In this document: piece after piece, positions 9,588 to 19,722 of the stretch
Numbering within the stretch: the first letter of the stretch is position 1
Layout: the number at the start of each line of letters is the position of its first letter
Assembly: GCF_902500215.1 (NCBI RefSeq)
Contig: NZ_CABVOU010000031.1
Span: 1 to 64,000, forward strand
Direction: 5' to 3'
DNA: 64,000 nucleotides
Source: Halomonas lysinitropha
GTDB taxonomy: Bacteria; Pseudomonadota; Gammaproteobacteria; Pseudomonadales; Halomonadaceae
Program-made: the position numbers and the translations under genes
Notes under the pieces: model-generated
Seen by the model: the letters and a program-made list of their open reading frames with translations, nothing else
Told to the model about the DNA's origin: nothing
The model's database searches: none

Positions 9588-10142
9588 TCAGTCATCGACG
9601 TCATCGCCGTCTAGCAGCCGGCCATCGAAGGGCAGGGCATCGGGGGGGGCGATGCTTGGGACGAGGCGCTGGTGGAGGTTGAGCATCACCGCCACCTCGT
9701 GCTCGGGGCGCAGCGGCTCCAGGCCCAGTTCGCCGAACAGCTCGCCCCGGGCTCGGGCCCAGTCGCCGGGCTCGAGCTCGCCGTAGAGGCTCTCCGCGGG
9801 GGCCAGTTCGACGAAAGGGTCGAGGCCATAGGTGTCGAAGAGTCGCGAGATAGCCGCCTCGTCATCACTCACCCCGGCTGTGAAGAGGGTTTCGCTGAAG
9901 TGGTCATTCTCCAGCTCACGGATCACATCCAGGGGGCTTACCCCCATGCTGTTGAGTTCCTCCAGGCTGTACTCGCCCAGCGAGACCATCTCGTTATCCA
10001 GCCAGTCGTCGTCCGGCTGGATCAGGGTGTGCTTGACCCGCCCATCGGGCAGCGTCCAGGCGATGGCCAGCGGCAAGCCGCCGTCCTCGCCGGTCTCGAC
10101 AGCGATGAAGCCGGGAATCTCGTTGCTCTCGGGGCCGGCCAT
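9588..10142 (-). CDS. Conserved hypothetical acidic protein
   Basis: A 184-residue very acidic protein with no recognised domain. It opens ESNEIPGFIAVETGEDGG and ends in a run of Asp residues, a composition typical of halophile cytoplasmic proteins. The ATG at 10142 is preferred: it begins one base after the tatD stop. An in-frame ATG at 10157 would overlap tatD. Position and spacing suggest co-transcription with tatD. It is convergent with the E1 gene. No function can be stated. Confidence 0.65.
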   Translation of the reverse strand: MAGPESNEIPGFIAVETGEDGGLPLAIAWTLPDGRVKHTLIQPDDDWLDNEMVSLGEYSLEELNSMGVSPLDVIRELENDHFSETLFTAGVSDDEAAISRLFDTYGLDPFVELAPAESLYGELEPGDWARARGELFGELGLEPLRPEHEVAVMLNLHQRLVPSIAPPDALPFDGRLLDGDDVDD

Positions 10143-10143
10143 G

Positions 10144-11031
10144 TCAGGACTCCTCATGTTGGGTGGCGGGGCGCGTCTCGTCCGCCGGCAGGCGGAAGAA
10201 GGCGAGCGCGGTCGCGGTCGTGGTACGGGCCAGCTCGGCCTCTTCCATGCCACGCCAGTGGGCGATCTCGCGCACGATCCAGGGCAGCAAAGCCGGTTCG
10301 TGGCGTCTGCCCTTGAGTTTGGCAGGTAAATTGCGAGGCAGCAGGTACGGGCAGTCGGTTTCCACCATCAGCCGGTCCAGCGGAATCTCGCCGACGAGTT
10401 CACGCAGGTGGTGGCCGCGACGCTCGTCGCACAGCCAACCGGTCAGGCCGATGTGCAGGCCCAGGTCGCGATAGCCAAAAAGGGTCTCGCGCTCGGCGGT
10501 AAAGCAGTGCACCACCGCGTCAGCGATGTCGTCTCGCCAGGCGTGCAGCATCTCGCGCATGCGGCGTCCGGCGTCCCGTTCGTGGATGAAAAGTGGCTTG
10601 CCGCTCTCCACCGCCAGGCCGAGCTGGGCCTCGAAGGCCCGCTCCTGCTCGGCGGGCGTGGAGAAATTGCGGTTGAAGTCCAGGCCGCATTCGCCCACCG
10701 CCACCACCTCGGGCTGGCGATGCAGGTCACGCATCGCCCGCTCCAGCGCTGGGTTCCAGCGGCTGGCGTCGTGTGGATGCACCCCGGCGGTGGCGAAGAG
10801 CCCGGGATGACGACGCGCCATCGTCACGGCCTGCTCGGCATGCTCGCGGTCGGTACCGGTGAGGATCAGGGTGGTGACGTTGGCTGCCCGGGCGCGGGCC
10901 AACACCGCCGGCAGATCCCGGGCGAAACTCTCGTGGGTCAGGTTGGCGCCGATGTCTACCAGCGGGGTGGGCGAGGTAAAGCGCAGGACCTCGGGCAGGA
11001 CGTCGTCGAAGGTGTCGGTCGGGGCAGCCAA
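10144..11031 (-). CDS. tatD: TatD family metal-dependent DNase/hydrolase
   Basis: A 295-residue TIM-barrel hydrolase. It follows E. coli TatD closely: DIGANLTHE at the start, ILTGTDREH, TAGVHPHDASRWNP, VAVGECGLDFNRNFSTP, VHCFTAERE, GLTGWLCDERRGH and VETDCPYLLPRNLP. The DIGxNLT start separates true TatD from the YcfH/TatD-like paralogues, which begin DxHxH. TatD proteins are Mg2+-dependent 3'-5' exonucleases linked to DNA repair. The gene is divergent from uup with about 100 bp between starts and is followed by a hypothetical gene after one base. Confidence 0.9.
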   Translation of the reverse strand: MAAPTDTFDDVLPEVLRFTSPTPLVDIGANLTHESFARDLPAVLARARAANVTTLILTGTDREHAEQAVTMARRHPGLFATAGVHPHDASRWNPALERAMRDLHRQPEVVAVGECGLDFNRNFSTPAEQERAFEAQLGLAVESGKPLFIHERDAGRRMREMLHAWRDDIADAVVHCFTAERETLFGYRDLGLHIGLTGWLCDERRGHHLRELVGEIPLDRLMVETDCPYLLPRNLPAKLKGRRHEPALLPWIVREIAHWRGMEEAELARTTTATALAFFRLPADETRPATQHEES

Positions 11032-11131
11032 GGCGGAACTCCTTCAGGAAACAGGCGCGCATTGTACCCGTCGCCACGCCGGGCCGGCCATGCGTTACAC
11101 TAGCGCCCTCGATGAATGAAGAGGTGAGCGC

Positions 11132-13057
11132 GTGACCCTGCTACGTCTGGAACAGCTGCAACTGGCCTACGGCAACCAAGTGTTGCTGGATGGCGCCGAC
11201 CTGGTACTGGAGAAGGGCGAGCGCCTTGCCCTGGTGGGGCGCAACGGCACCGGCAAGTCGACCCTGCTCAAGCTGGTGGCCGGGGAGATCCAGCCCGACG
11301 GCGGCAATATCTGGCGGGCACCGGGGTTGAAGATCGGGGTACTCGCCCAGGAGTTACCGGATGCCACCGGCCAGACCATCTTCGATGTGGTGGCCCAGGG
11401 GCTCCCCGAGGCCGGGGAACTGCTCTCCGAGTATCATCACTTGATCCACGAGGCGGAGCCGGACATGCGCCGCATGGCCGAGCTGCAGACGCGGATCGAG
11501 GCGATCGACGGCTGGTCCTTCCATCAGCGCATCGACGTGGTGCTGACTCGACTGGGGCTGCCCGCCGACGCCGAGATGGCCGCACTCTCAGGTGGCTGGC
11601 GCCGCCGCGTGGCGCTGGCCCGGGCGCTGGTCGCCGACCCAGACCTGCTGATGCTGGACGAGCCCACCAACCACCTCGACCTCGATACCATCGCCTGGCT
11701 GGAAGAGCAGCTGCTGGACTTCAATGGCGCCGTGCTCTTCATCACCCACGACCGGGCCTTCCTGTCGAAGCTCGCCACGGCGATCCTCGAGCTCGACCGC
11801 GGGCGGCTGGGCCGCTACCCCGGGGATTACGCCGCCTACCAGGAGCAGAAGAACCACGAGCTGGAAGTTGAAGCCCGTGAACATGCCGAGTTCGACAAGA
11901 AGCTCGCCCAGGAGGAGGCCTGGATCCGCCAGGGCATCAAGGCGCGGCGCACCCGCAACGAGGGCCGGGTGAGGGCGCTGGAGCAGCTGCGCCGGGAGCG
12001 CAGCGAGCGTCGTGAACGCCAGGGCAAGGCCTCGCTCGCCGTCGACAGCGGCGGGCGCAGCGGCAAGCGGGTGGTGAGCCTCGAGCACGTCACCCAGCGC
12101 TTCGGCGATGAGGTGGTGATCGACGACCTCAGCCTGGAGATCCAGCGCGGCGACCGCATCGGCTTTATCGGCCGCAACGGCGCCGGCAAGACGACGCTGC
12201 TCAAGATCCTGCTCGGAGAGCTGGAGCCGACCGAAGGCAAGGTGCAGTTCGGAACCAAGCTGCAGGTTGCCTATTTCGACCAGCTGCGCGCCGGTCTGGA
12301 GCCGGAGAAAAGCGTCTACGACAACGTGGCTCAGGGCAGCGATCGCATCGCCGTGGGCGGTCGCGACCGCCATGTGATGAGCTATCTGCAGGACTTCCTG
12401 TTCACTCCCGAGCGGGTGCGCCAACCGGTCAAGGCGCTCTCGGGCGGTGAGTCCAACCGCCTGCTGCTGGCCAAGCTCTTTACCCAGCCGGCCAATGTCC
12501 TGGTGCTCGACGAGCCGACCAACGACCTTGACGTCGAGACCTTGGAACTGCTCGAAGAACTGTTGCTCAACTTCGATGGCACCCTGCTGCTGGTCTCTCA
12601 CGACCGGGCCTTCATGGACAATGTGGTGACCAGCGTGCTGGCCTTCGAAGGGCAGGGTCGGGTGCGCGAGTATGTGGGCGGCTACAGCGACTGGGTGCGC
12701 CAGGGTGGCCGGTTGCCACCGGCGCCCTGGGAGGGCGCGGCGCGCCAGCATGCCGAGCCCACCGCGCCGGCGGCGAGCGCCACTTCGGCACCGGCCAAGG
12801 CAGCTGCCACCCCCGCGAACCGGCCGTCCAAGCTCTCCTACAAGCTGCAGCGCGAGCTCGACGGTCTGCCGGCCGAGATCGAACGCCTCGAGAAAGAGAT
12901 AGCCGCCTACGAGTCACAAGTGGGCGATCCGGGGTTCTACCAGCGGGACGCCGATACCGTGTCGGCGACCCTGCAGTCGCTCAACGATAGCCAGGCCGCA
13001 CTGGAAGCGGCCATGGAACGGTGGATGGAGCTCGAGGCGATGGCCGCCGGCGAGTGA
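11132..13057 (+). CDS. uup: ABC-F ATPase Uup
   Basis: A 641-residue soluble ABC-F protein with two ATPase domains and no membrane helices. Domain 1 has Walker A GRNGTGKST and signature LSGGWRRRVALARAL. Domain 2 has GRNGAGKTT and LSGGESNRLLLAKLF, each with LDEPTN Walker B motifs. A charged linker lies near residue 245-320. The C-terminus has an Ala/Pro-rich spacer and then a coiled coil (LPAEIERLEKEIAAYESQ), which distinguishes Uup. Family members act on ribosomes and on branched DNA intermediates, and limit precise transposon excision in E. coli. Confidence 0.92.
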   Translation: MTLLRLEQLQLAYGNQVLLDGADLVLEKGERLALVGRNGTGKSTLLKLVAGEIQPDGGNIWRAPGLKIGVLAQELPDATGQTIFDVVAQGLPEAGELLSEYHHLIHEAEPDMRRMAELQTRIEAIDGWSFHQRIDVVLTRLGLPADAEMAALSGGWRRRVALARALVADPDLLMLDEPTNHLDLDTIAWLEEQLLDFNGAVLFITHDRAFLSKLATAILELDRGRLGRYPGDYAAYQEQKNHELEVEAREHAEFDKKLAQEEAWIRQGIKARRTRNEGRVRALEQLRRERSERRERQGKASLAVDSGGRSGKRVVSLEHVTQRFGDEVVIDDLSLEIQRGDRIGFIGRNGAGKTTLLKILLGELEPTEGKVQFGTKLQVAYFDQLRAGLEPEKSVYDNVAQGSDRIAVGGRDRHVMSYLQDFLFTPERVRQPVKALSGGESNRLLLAKLFTQPANVLVLDEPTNDLDVETLELLEELLLNFDGTLLLVSHDRAFMDNVVTSVLAFEGQGRVREYVGGYSDWVRQGGRLPPAPWEGAARQHAEPTAPAASATSAPAKAAATPANRPSKLSYKLQRELDGLPAEIERLEKEIAAYESQVGDPGFYQRDADTVSATLQSLNDSQAALEAAMERWMELEAMAAGE

Positions 13058-13100
13058 CAACGCCACGATTCAGTGGCGTCTCGCGAGCGTCGGACACGAA

Positions 13101-13133
13101 ACCGCAAGGGCGCCACAAGGCCGCCCTTGCGGT
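13101..13133. terminator. Bidirectional terminator between uup and usp
   Basis: A perfect 12-bp stem, ACCGCAAGGGCG / CGCCCTTGCGGT, with a 9-base loop, placed between two convergent genes. There is no long T run, so it may depend partly on other factors. Confidence 0.7.
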
Positions 13134-13151
13134 GGAGCAAGGCGCGACTCG

Positions 13152-13607
13152 TTATTCTTCACTTTCCTCGCCCTTGGCGCCTACCCGTACCGCCAGCACG
13201 TCGCACCGGGCCCCGTGCAGCACGCCGGTGGAGGTAGAGCCAAGCAGCAGGGCGAACCCATGACGGCCGTGGGAGCCGACCACGATCAGATCGACGTCTT
13301 GTTCCTCGGCGAAGCGGTGGATTTCGGTGTCGGGCATGCCCACCACCACATGCTGGTTCTCGCGGGACACATGGGTGTCGGCAATCTCGGCCAGGCGCTG
13401 TTTGGCGTGTTCGTCGAGTTGGTCCTGAATGCTGGTGAGGTCCATGGGTATATCGCCACCGTAGGCGAAGCCCAGCGGCTCCAGGGTATGCATGATGGAT
13501 AGCTTGGCATGGTTACGATCGGCGATCTGCATCGCCCGCTCCAGCACCTTGTAGGAGTCCTTGGTCAGATCAACGGCGACCAGGACATGACGATATTCGT
13601 TGCTCAT
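13152..13607 (-). CDS. Universal stress protein (UspA family)
   Basis: A 151-residue single-domain Usp protein. It starts EYRHVLVAVDLTKDSYKVL and carries the ATP-binding pattern near the C-terminus: IVVGSHGRHGFALLLGSTSTGVLH, i.e. G-2x-G-9x-G(S/T). This suggests the nucleotide-binding Usp class. The longer frame up to 13700 contains an upstream ATG, but the start at 13607 gives the family's normal N-terminus and has GAGAGTCGC just upstream. Usp proteins rise in starvation and stress. It is convergent with uup and divergent from the next gene. Confidence 0.88.
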   Translation of the reverse strand: MSNEYRHVLVAVDLTKDSYKVLERAMQIADRNHAKLSIMHTLEPLGFAYGGDIPMDLTSIQDQLDEHAKQRLAEIADTHVSRENQHVVVGMPDTEIHRFAEEQDVDLIVVGSHGRHGFALLLGSTSTGVLHGARCDVLAVRVGAKGEESEE

Positions 13608-13712
13608 GGTGCGACTCTCCGTACAGCGTCCAGCGTATTGGGGACGCTTCCACTCTAGGATGCCTCGCATGACAAGACAACGACTTGCATCAAGATTCAC
13701 GAGGAGAACGGT

Positions 13713-14249
13713 ATGGCCTGGCTGATCATTTTCATCGCGGTGATGCTGGTGATTTCACCGGTGCTCTGGATCAAGCCGAGCCCGCGCCAGAAGCGGGTGG
13801 CGCAGATGCGTACGGCCATGAGCCGGGCGGGTGTTACCGTCAAGCTGGACAAGCCACCGTTTCACGAAGCCAGGGGTGTCATGCCCCACTACCGCTGGCC
13901 CTATCCGCCACAGCAGCCAGGGCCTGATTTCACGCTGGTGCGAGACGTCGAGGCGGGTCCGGCACTCAAGCCGTTTCGACATGGCTGGTACTGGCGCTTC
14001 GAGCCGCTGCGGCCTCTCCCAGAAGCGGCCGAGGCGCCGCTCGAAGCCCTACTGACGCGCCTGCCCCTGGATGCCAAGGTGCTGGAATCGAACAGGGCCG
14101 CGCTCGGTCTCTGGTGGTGGGAGTCTCAGGATGCCGAGCGGTTCTCCAGCTACCTGGGGGATTTCGCGGCCCTGCGTGACGCCCTCGCCGGGCATCCCGA
14201 TCAGCCGGGGAGGGAACAGCTCCCGGGCCGGCCGCGCGACGGAAGGTGA
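13713..14249 (+). CDS. Hypothetical membrane-anchored protein
   Basis: A 178-residue protein with one N-terminal membrane helix (AWLIIFIAVMLVISPVLWI) followed by a basic stop (KPSPRQKRVAQMRTAMSRAG), giving a cytoplasmic C-terminal domain. The soluble part has several Trp/Tyr-rich stretches (HYRWPYPPQQPG, HGWYWRFEPLRP, ALGLWWWESQDAERF). The N-terminal helix with basic flank looks superficially like YajC, but the rest does not fit YajC. GAGGAGA precedes the ATG. Its stop abuts the slyA-type gene on the other strand. Function unknown. Confidence 0.7.
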   Translation: MAWLIIFIAVMLVISPVLWIKPSPRQKRVAQMRTAMSRAGVTVKLDKPPFHEARGVMPHYRWPYPPQQPGPDFTLVRDVEAGPALKPFRHGWYWRFEPLRPLPEAAEAPLEALLTRLPLDAKVLESNRAALGLWWWESQDAERFSSYLGDFAALRDALAGHPDQPGREQLPGRPRDGR

Positions 14250-14705
14250 TTACTCCACGTCTTCGCGGGCCTGGATCGCCAGGCCGTTCTCCTCGATGCG
14301 CGACAGCAGGCTCGCCAGTTGCTCGACTTCCGCGTCGTCCAGGCCGGCCAGCATCTCGCCGCGCGCCTGGCTGACGACCGCGTCGATCTGTTCCAGCAGC
14401 GGCGTGGCTTCGGGGGTCAAGAAGATTCGTTTGGTGCGGCGGTCCTGGTCGCAGCCGCGCCGCTCGATCAGACCTTGCTCGGCGAGCTGGTCCAGAGTGC
14501 GGACCAGGGAGGGGGCCTCGACGCCGATGGCCCGGGCCAGGTCGCACTGGGGCTGGCCATCACCGAGCCGCCAGAGGTGGTAGAGGGTAATCCAGCGGGT
14601 CTGGGTCAGGCCCAGCGGCGCCAGGCGCCGGTCGATGACGGCGCGCCAGAGGCGCGGCACGCGGGAGAGCTGGAAGCCGATGTTCTGGTGCATGGGTCTG
14701 TGCAT
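14250..14705 (-). CDS. slyA: MarR/SlyA family transcriptional regulator
   Basis: A 151-residue winged-helix regulator that resembles SlyA throughout: FQLSRVPRLWRAVIDRRLAPLGLTQTRW, recognition-helix region LARAIGVEAPSLVRTLDQLAEQGLI, and the wing RRGCDQDRRTKRIFLT. SlyA proteins are dimeric and often relieve H-NS repression or respond to small phenolics. The first ATG (14705) is used, but an ATG four codons later is equally possible. The gene stands alone between a convergent hypothetical gene and the DUF5924 gene on the same strand. Targets are unknown. Confidence 0.85.
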   Translation of the reverse strand: MHRPMHQNIGFQLSRVPRLWRAVIDRRLAPLGLTQTRWITLYHLWRLGDGQPQCDLARAIGVEAPSLVRTLDQLAEQGLIERRGCDQDRRTKRIFLTPEATPLLEQIDAVVSQARGEMLAGLDDAEVEQLASLLSRIEENGLAIQAREDVE

Positions 14706-14762
14706 CCGGGAAAAGCCTTACTGGATTGTCCGAACCGTCCGCGTGAAATGCAAGCAGGCTTA

Positions 14763-16091
14763 TCATTGCATCCCCTCGTTCTTGCCCGCCTCATCTTCTG
14801 TCTCTTCTGTCTCTTCTGTCTCTTCTGTCTCTTCTGTCTCTTCTGTCTCTTCTGTCTCTTCTGTCTCTTCTGTCTCTTCTGTCTCGCCATCCTTCGCGGC
14901 TGTGTCGTCGGAGGCCGATTCGGGTCGGGGCAGCAGCTGACGAATGTCCAGACCGGGGATCCCCGAGGGACGCTGGATCGTGCCGTCGGCCAGGGTGGCT
15001 GTCTGGGCATCTTCACTGACCGTGAAGCGCAGCAGGCCTATTCGCTGACCGCTGTCGGTCATCACGTCGATGCGCCACCTGCCCTCGGACTCGGCGGGAA
15101 AGTTCTGCTTGTGGCTCCAGGATCGGTAACCGGCTTCTCGTCCTCCCTGGATCTCCAGTGGAATGCGGTCGACCTCCTCGCCGTCCTGTCGCCACACATG
15201 TACTACGTCCTCAAGCAGGCCGCGGGGGGCATGGATCGCCGTAAAGGCATAGAGCCCCTCGCGGGTCAGTGCCGCCGGGGTCAGGGGGGTGCTGCCGACC
15301 GGCCTCCTGGCCTCGGTATCGAAGCTGGGAGAGAGGGCGCTGCCCGAGATCCATAGACTGGCCGGCGGCACCCAGACGCGACCTACCCAGGCCATCCCGG
15401 CCAGCAGAGGCACCAGCGCCAATATCGTCAGCCAACGTGAGCGAGTCATCGGTCGTAGCAGGTGCATCAGGCTCGGCAGGCTGAATAGTCCCATGGCGCC
15501 GATGGCCAGCAGCAGGCTCTGGCCGGTGGTCAGGTGCAGCAGGGTCGGTAGCGTGACCAGTACCACCAGGAACACGCACTGCGCATGGAAGGCGAAGAAG
15601 AGCCAGCGCTGCCGTTCGGCCAGCCGATAATAGAGTGGGTCGAGGATCGACAGCAGCGCCATGGCCATGATCAGCAGGGTGAAGAACGCCTGGCCGCTCT
15701 GCCATACCGTGGTGGCGAGCAGAAAGGGCAGGGTGAAGAACAGAGTCTCCTGGTGGATCAGTTGGGCGATGAAGGTGGTCACGCCACGCGGCAGGGTCGG
15801 GTAGCCACGCCGGGCCAGCAGTCGGCCGATCAGGCTCTCGGTAAGCAACAGCACCCAGGCCAGCAACATGCCTAGTGCCAGCATGGCGCCCAGCCATTGC
15901 TGGCGTTCCACCAGGAAGAAGCTTCCCAGGCCGGCGGCCAGGGCCATTGGTGGCCACAGCCAGCTCCAGGGCCGCACAAGCTCCACCAGCCGTTCGATAC
16001 GGGCCTGCCAGGCGCTGAGGCGCGGCGACTGCTTGCCGACGGGAGCTGTCGCGGAGGGCTCTGGCGCATCCGTCGCGGGTTCGTTTTTCAT
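14763..16091 (-). CDS. DUF5924/DUF2914 membrane protein with Glu-Glu-Thr repeat tail
   Basis: A 442-residue inner-membrane protein. About seven hydrophobic helices lie between residues 40 and 250 (DUF5924-like). A periplasmic-looking C-terminal domain follows, with AIHAPRGLLEDVVHVWRQDG and YRSWSHKQNFPAESEGRWRID, the DUF2914 pattern. After this comes a Glu/Thr tail made of nine EET-type triplets and an acidic end. The tail is encoded by the 9-bp repeat listed separately. Function is unknown. The gene lies 138 bp upstream of and divergent from fadB. Confidence 0.75.
   Translation of the reverse strand: MKNEPATDAPEPSATAPVGKQSPRLSAWQARIERLVELVRPWSWLWPPMALAAGLGSFFLVERQQWLGAMLALGMLLAWVLLLTESLIGRLLARRGYPTLPRGVTTFIAQLIHQETLFFTLPFLLATTVWQSGQAFFTLLIMAMALLSILDPLYYRLAERQRWLFFAFHAQCVFLVVLVTLPTLLHLTTGQSLLLAIGAMGLFSLPSLMHLLRPMTRSRWLTILALVPLLAGMAWVGRVWVPPASLWISGSALSPSFDTEARRPVGSTPLTPAALTREGLYAFTAIHAPRGLLEDVVHVWRQDGEEVDRIPLEIQGGREAGYRSWSHKQNFPAESEGRWRIDVMTDSGQRIGLLRFTVSEDAQTATLADGTIQRPSGIPGLDIRQLLPRPESASDDTAAKDGETEETEETEETEETEETEETEETEETEETEDEAGKNEGMQ
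14794..14883. repeat. Ten-copy 9-bp tandem repeat in coding sequence
   Basis: Ten uninterrupted identical copies of TCTTCTGTC (read on the + strand), 90 bp in all, inside the 3' end of the DUF5924 gene. The unit length is a multiple of three, so copy-number change would lengthen or shorten the Glu-Glu-Thr tail without shifting the frame. All copies are identical at the DNA level, which points to recent slippage or conversion. Confidence 0.97.
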
Positions 16092-16199
16092 TCGTCGAGT
16101 CTAACAGTCGGGTTCCCGTTGGGGTGAGTCGCTCTGGACGTGCCATGCTGTCGGCAGGGCTTGACGTTCGGTCTCGGCTGCACCAAGCTGTCAAAAAAT

Positions 16200-16213
16200 C
16201 AAACGGCCGTATG
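16200..16213. promoter_or_regulatory. Possible PsrA/FadR-type operator upstream of fadB
   Basis: CAAAC-GGCC-GTATG, 23 bp before the fadB start, resembles the (G/C)AAAC-N2-4-GTTT(G/C) operator of the TetR-type fatty-acid sensor PsrA, with one mismatch. PsrA represses fad genes in Pseudomonas and is released by long-chain fatty acids. No psrA gene is in this window, so this is a suggestion from motif and position only. Confidence 0.35.
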
Positions 16214-16236
16214 AATTCCTGCATGGAGGTTCCTGG

Positions 16237-18414
16237 ATGATCTATCAAGGCAATGCCATCACGGTGGCACGTGGTCTCAAGGACGGGAGCGATGCCATTG
16301 CCACGCTCACTTTCGATTTGAAGGACGAGTCCGTCAACACGCTGTCCAGCGCCGTGGTCGCGGAGCTTGGGAAGGCCGTCTCGGCCATCAGGGCCGAGAG
16401 AGGTCTCGAGGGCCTGATGATCTGCAGCGCCAAGGAGGCGTTCATCGTCGGCGCCGACATCAACGAGTTCCAGGATATGTTCGCCCAGGGAGCGGACCAG
16501 ATCGAGAGCCTGCTCGAGCGGGTGCACGGCATCTTCAATGCCATAGAGGACCTGCCGTTTCCCACCGTCAGCGCCATCAATGGCCTGGCCCTGGGCGGGG
16601 GGTGCGAGATCACCCTGGCCACGGACTTTCGCGTCATGGCCGAGTCCGCAAAGATCGGCCTGCCCGAGACCAAGCTGGGCATCCTGCCGGGCTGGGGTGG
16701 CTGCGTGCGACTGCCGCGAATCATCGGTGCCGACAACGCTATCGAGTGGATCGCCGGCGGCAGCGAGAACCGCGCCGACGCTGCCCTCCGCATGGGGGCG
16801 GTGGATGCCGTGGTGCCCGGCGAACAGCTGGAAGCCGCGGCGAACGACATCCTGGCCCGCGCTCGGGCAGGCGAACTCGATTACCAGGCTCGCCGCGCAG
16901 AGAAGACAGGTCCCCTGGGCCTCGGCCCCATCGAGCAGATGATGGCCTTCGAGACCGCCAAGGGCTATGTGGCCGGCAAGGCGGGGCCGCACTACCCGGC
17001 ACCCATCGAGGCGATCAAGGTCATCCAGAAGGGTGCCGGCGAGTCGCGCGCCCGCGCCCAGGCCATCGAAGCCAAGGCCTTCGCCAAGCTGGCGCTGAGC
17101 GATGTCGCCTTCAACCTGGTCGGCCTGTTCATGAACGACCAGGTGGTCAAGAAGAAGGGCGGCCAGTATGAGAAGCAGGCGCGGCCCGTCAAGCAGGCGG
17201 CGGTGCTCGGCGCCGGCATCATGGGGGGCGGCATCGCCTACCAGAGCGCCTCCAAGGGCACGCCGATCCTGATGAAGGACATCAAGACAGAGGCCATCGA
17301 GCTCGGCCTGAAGGAGGCGCGCAAGCTGTTCGCCAAGCAGGTGGAGCGGGGCAAGTTCTCCACCGAGCAGATGGCCGAGAGGCTCACCAACATCCGCTCG
17401 ACCCTATCCTACGGGGACTTTGACCATATCGATCTGGTGGTCGAAGCGGTAGTCGAGAACCCCGAGGTCAAGGGCAAGGTGTTGGCCGAAGTGGAAGAGG
17501 CGGTCGGCGAGGAGGCGATTCTTACCACCAATACCTCGACCATCTCGATCACTCGCCTGGCCGAGAATCTCAAGCGGCCGGAGAACTTCTGCGGCATGCA
17601 CTTCTTCAACCCCGTGCACCGCATGCCGCTGGTGGAGGTCATCCGTGGCGAAAAGACCGGCGATGCCGCCGTGGCGGCCACCGTCTCCTACGCCCGCACC
17701 ATGGGCAAGACGCCCATCGTGGTCAACGATTGCCCCGGCTTTCTGGTCAACCGTGTGCTGTTCCCCTACTTCGGCGGCTTCAACTTCCTGCTGGAAAAGG
17801 GCGCCGACTTTCAGCGCATCGACAAGGTGATGGAGACGTTCGGCTGGCCCATGGGCCCCGCCTACCTGCTCGATGTGGTGGGGATCGATATCGCCGTGCA
17901 TGCCGGTGAGGTGATGGCGGAAGGCTTCCCTGAGCGCCTGGCGCAGGAGGGCAAGAGCGCCGTCCAGCTGATGTTCGACAACGAGCGCCTGGGGCAGAAG
18001 AACGACAAGGGCTTCTACGCCTATGAAGAGGACAGGAAGGGCAAGCCGAAGAAGGTCAGCGACGACGACGCCTATGCGCTGGTCAAGCAGGTGGTCAAGG
18101 AGCAGAAGGAGTTCTCGGACGACGACATCATCGCCCGCATGATGGTGCCGCTTTGCCTGGAAGCCGTGCGCTGCCTGGAGGACGGTATCGTCGGCACCGT
18201 TGCCGAGGCCGACATGGCGCTGATCTACGGCATCGGCTTCCCGCCGTTCCGCGGCGGCGCGCTGCGCTATATCGATGCCATGGGTGTCGATGCCTTCGTC
18301 GAGCTGGCCGAGGGCCTGGCAGAGGAACTCGGCCCGCTCTATGCGCCCACCGACAAGTTACGCCAGATGGCCAGTGCCGGCGAACGATTCTATCCCCGCC
18401 AGGCCAAGAGCTGA
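16237..18414 (+). CDS. fadB: Fatty acid oxidation complex alpha subunit FadB
   Basis: A 725-residue multifunctional enzyme of beta-oxidation. The N-terminal crotonase domain (about 1-190) has [19 protein letters not shown] and [16 protein letters not shown], with the two catalytic Glu of enoyl-CoA hydratase. The 3-hydroxyacyl-CoA dehydrogenase domain begins near residue 320 with the NAD motif [16 protein letters not shown] and has [16 protein letters not shown] around its catalytic His. [11 protein letters not shown] and [13 protein letters not shown] mark the C-terminal HAD repeats. It forms an alpha2beta2 complex with FadA, encoded 51 bp downstream. GGAGG lies eight bases before the ATG. 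Confidence 0.96.
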   Translation: MIYQGNAITVARGLKDGSDAIATLTFDLKDESVNTLSSAVVAELGKAVSAIRAERGLEGLMICSAKEAFIVGADINEFQDMFAQGADQIESLLERVHGIFNAIEDLPFPTVSAINGLALGGGCEITLATDFRVMAESAKIGLPETKLGILPGWGGCVRLPRIIGADNAIEWIAGGSENRADAALRMGAVDAVVPGEQLEAAANDILARARAGELDYQARRAEKTGPLGLGPIEQMMAFETAKGYVAGKAGPHYPAPIEAIKVIQKGAGESRARAQAIEAKAFAKLALSDVAFNLVGLFMNDQVVKKKGGQYEKQARPVKQAAVLGAGIMGGGIAYQSASKGTPILMKDIKTEAIELGLKEARKLFAKQVERGKFSTEQMAERLTNIRSTLSYGDFDHIDLVVEAVVENPEVKGKVLAEVEEAVGEEAILTTNTSTISITRLAENLKRPENFCGMHFFNPVHRMPLVEVIRGEKTGDAAVAATVSYARTMGKTPIVVNDCPGFLVNRVLFPYFGGFNFLLEKGADFQRIDKVMETFGWPMGPAYLLDVVGIDIAVHAGEVMAEGFPERLAQEGKSAVQLMFDNERLGQKNDKGFYAYEEDRKGKPKKVSDDDAYALVKQVVKEQKEFSDDDIIARMMVPLCLEAVRCLEDGIVGTVAEADMALIYGIGFPPFRGGALRYIDAMGVDAFVELAEGLAEELGPLYAPTDKLRQMASAGERFYPRQAKS

Positions 18415-19644
<1,230 letters not shown>

Positions 19645-19677
19645 CACGCTCGGTCAACTCTTTTTGCCCTGGTAAGC

Positions 19678-19705
19678 AGAACGGCACCCTACGGGGTGCC
19701 GTTCT
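19678..19705. terminator. Hairpin between fadA and the convergent TAXI gene
   Basis: Perfect 12-bp stem AGAACGGCACCC / GGGTGCCGTTCT with a 4-base loop (TACG) between two convergent stops. No T run follows, but the position fits a bidirectional terminator. Confidence 0.65.
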
Positions 19706-19722
19706 GCGTGGTAAAGCGGTGT

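Noticed and set aside
14790-14890. CRISPR-like array
   Set aside because: The 9-bp units are contiguous without spacers and lie inside a coding frame; it is a simple tandem repeat.
15211-16992. 593-codon minus-strand frame across the DUF5924 and fadB starts
   Set aside because: Overlaps two well-supported genes and the divergent promoter region; a GC-bias shadow.
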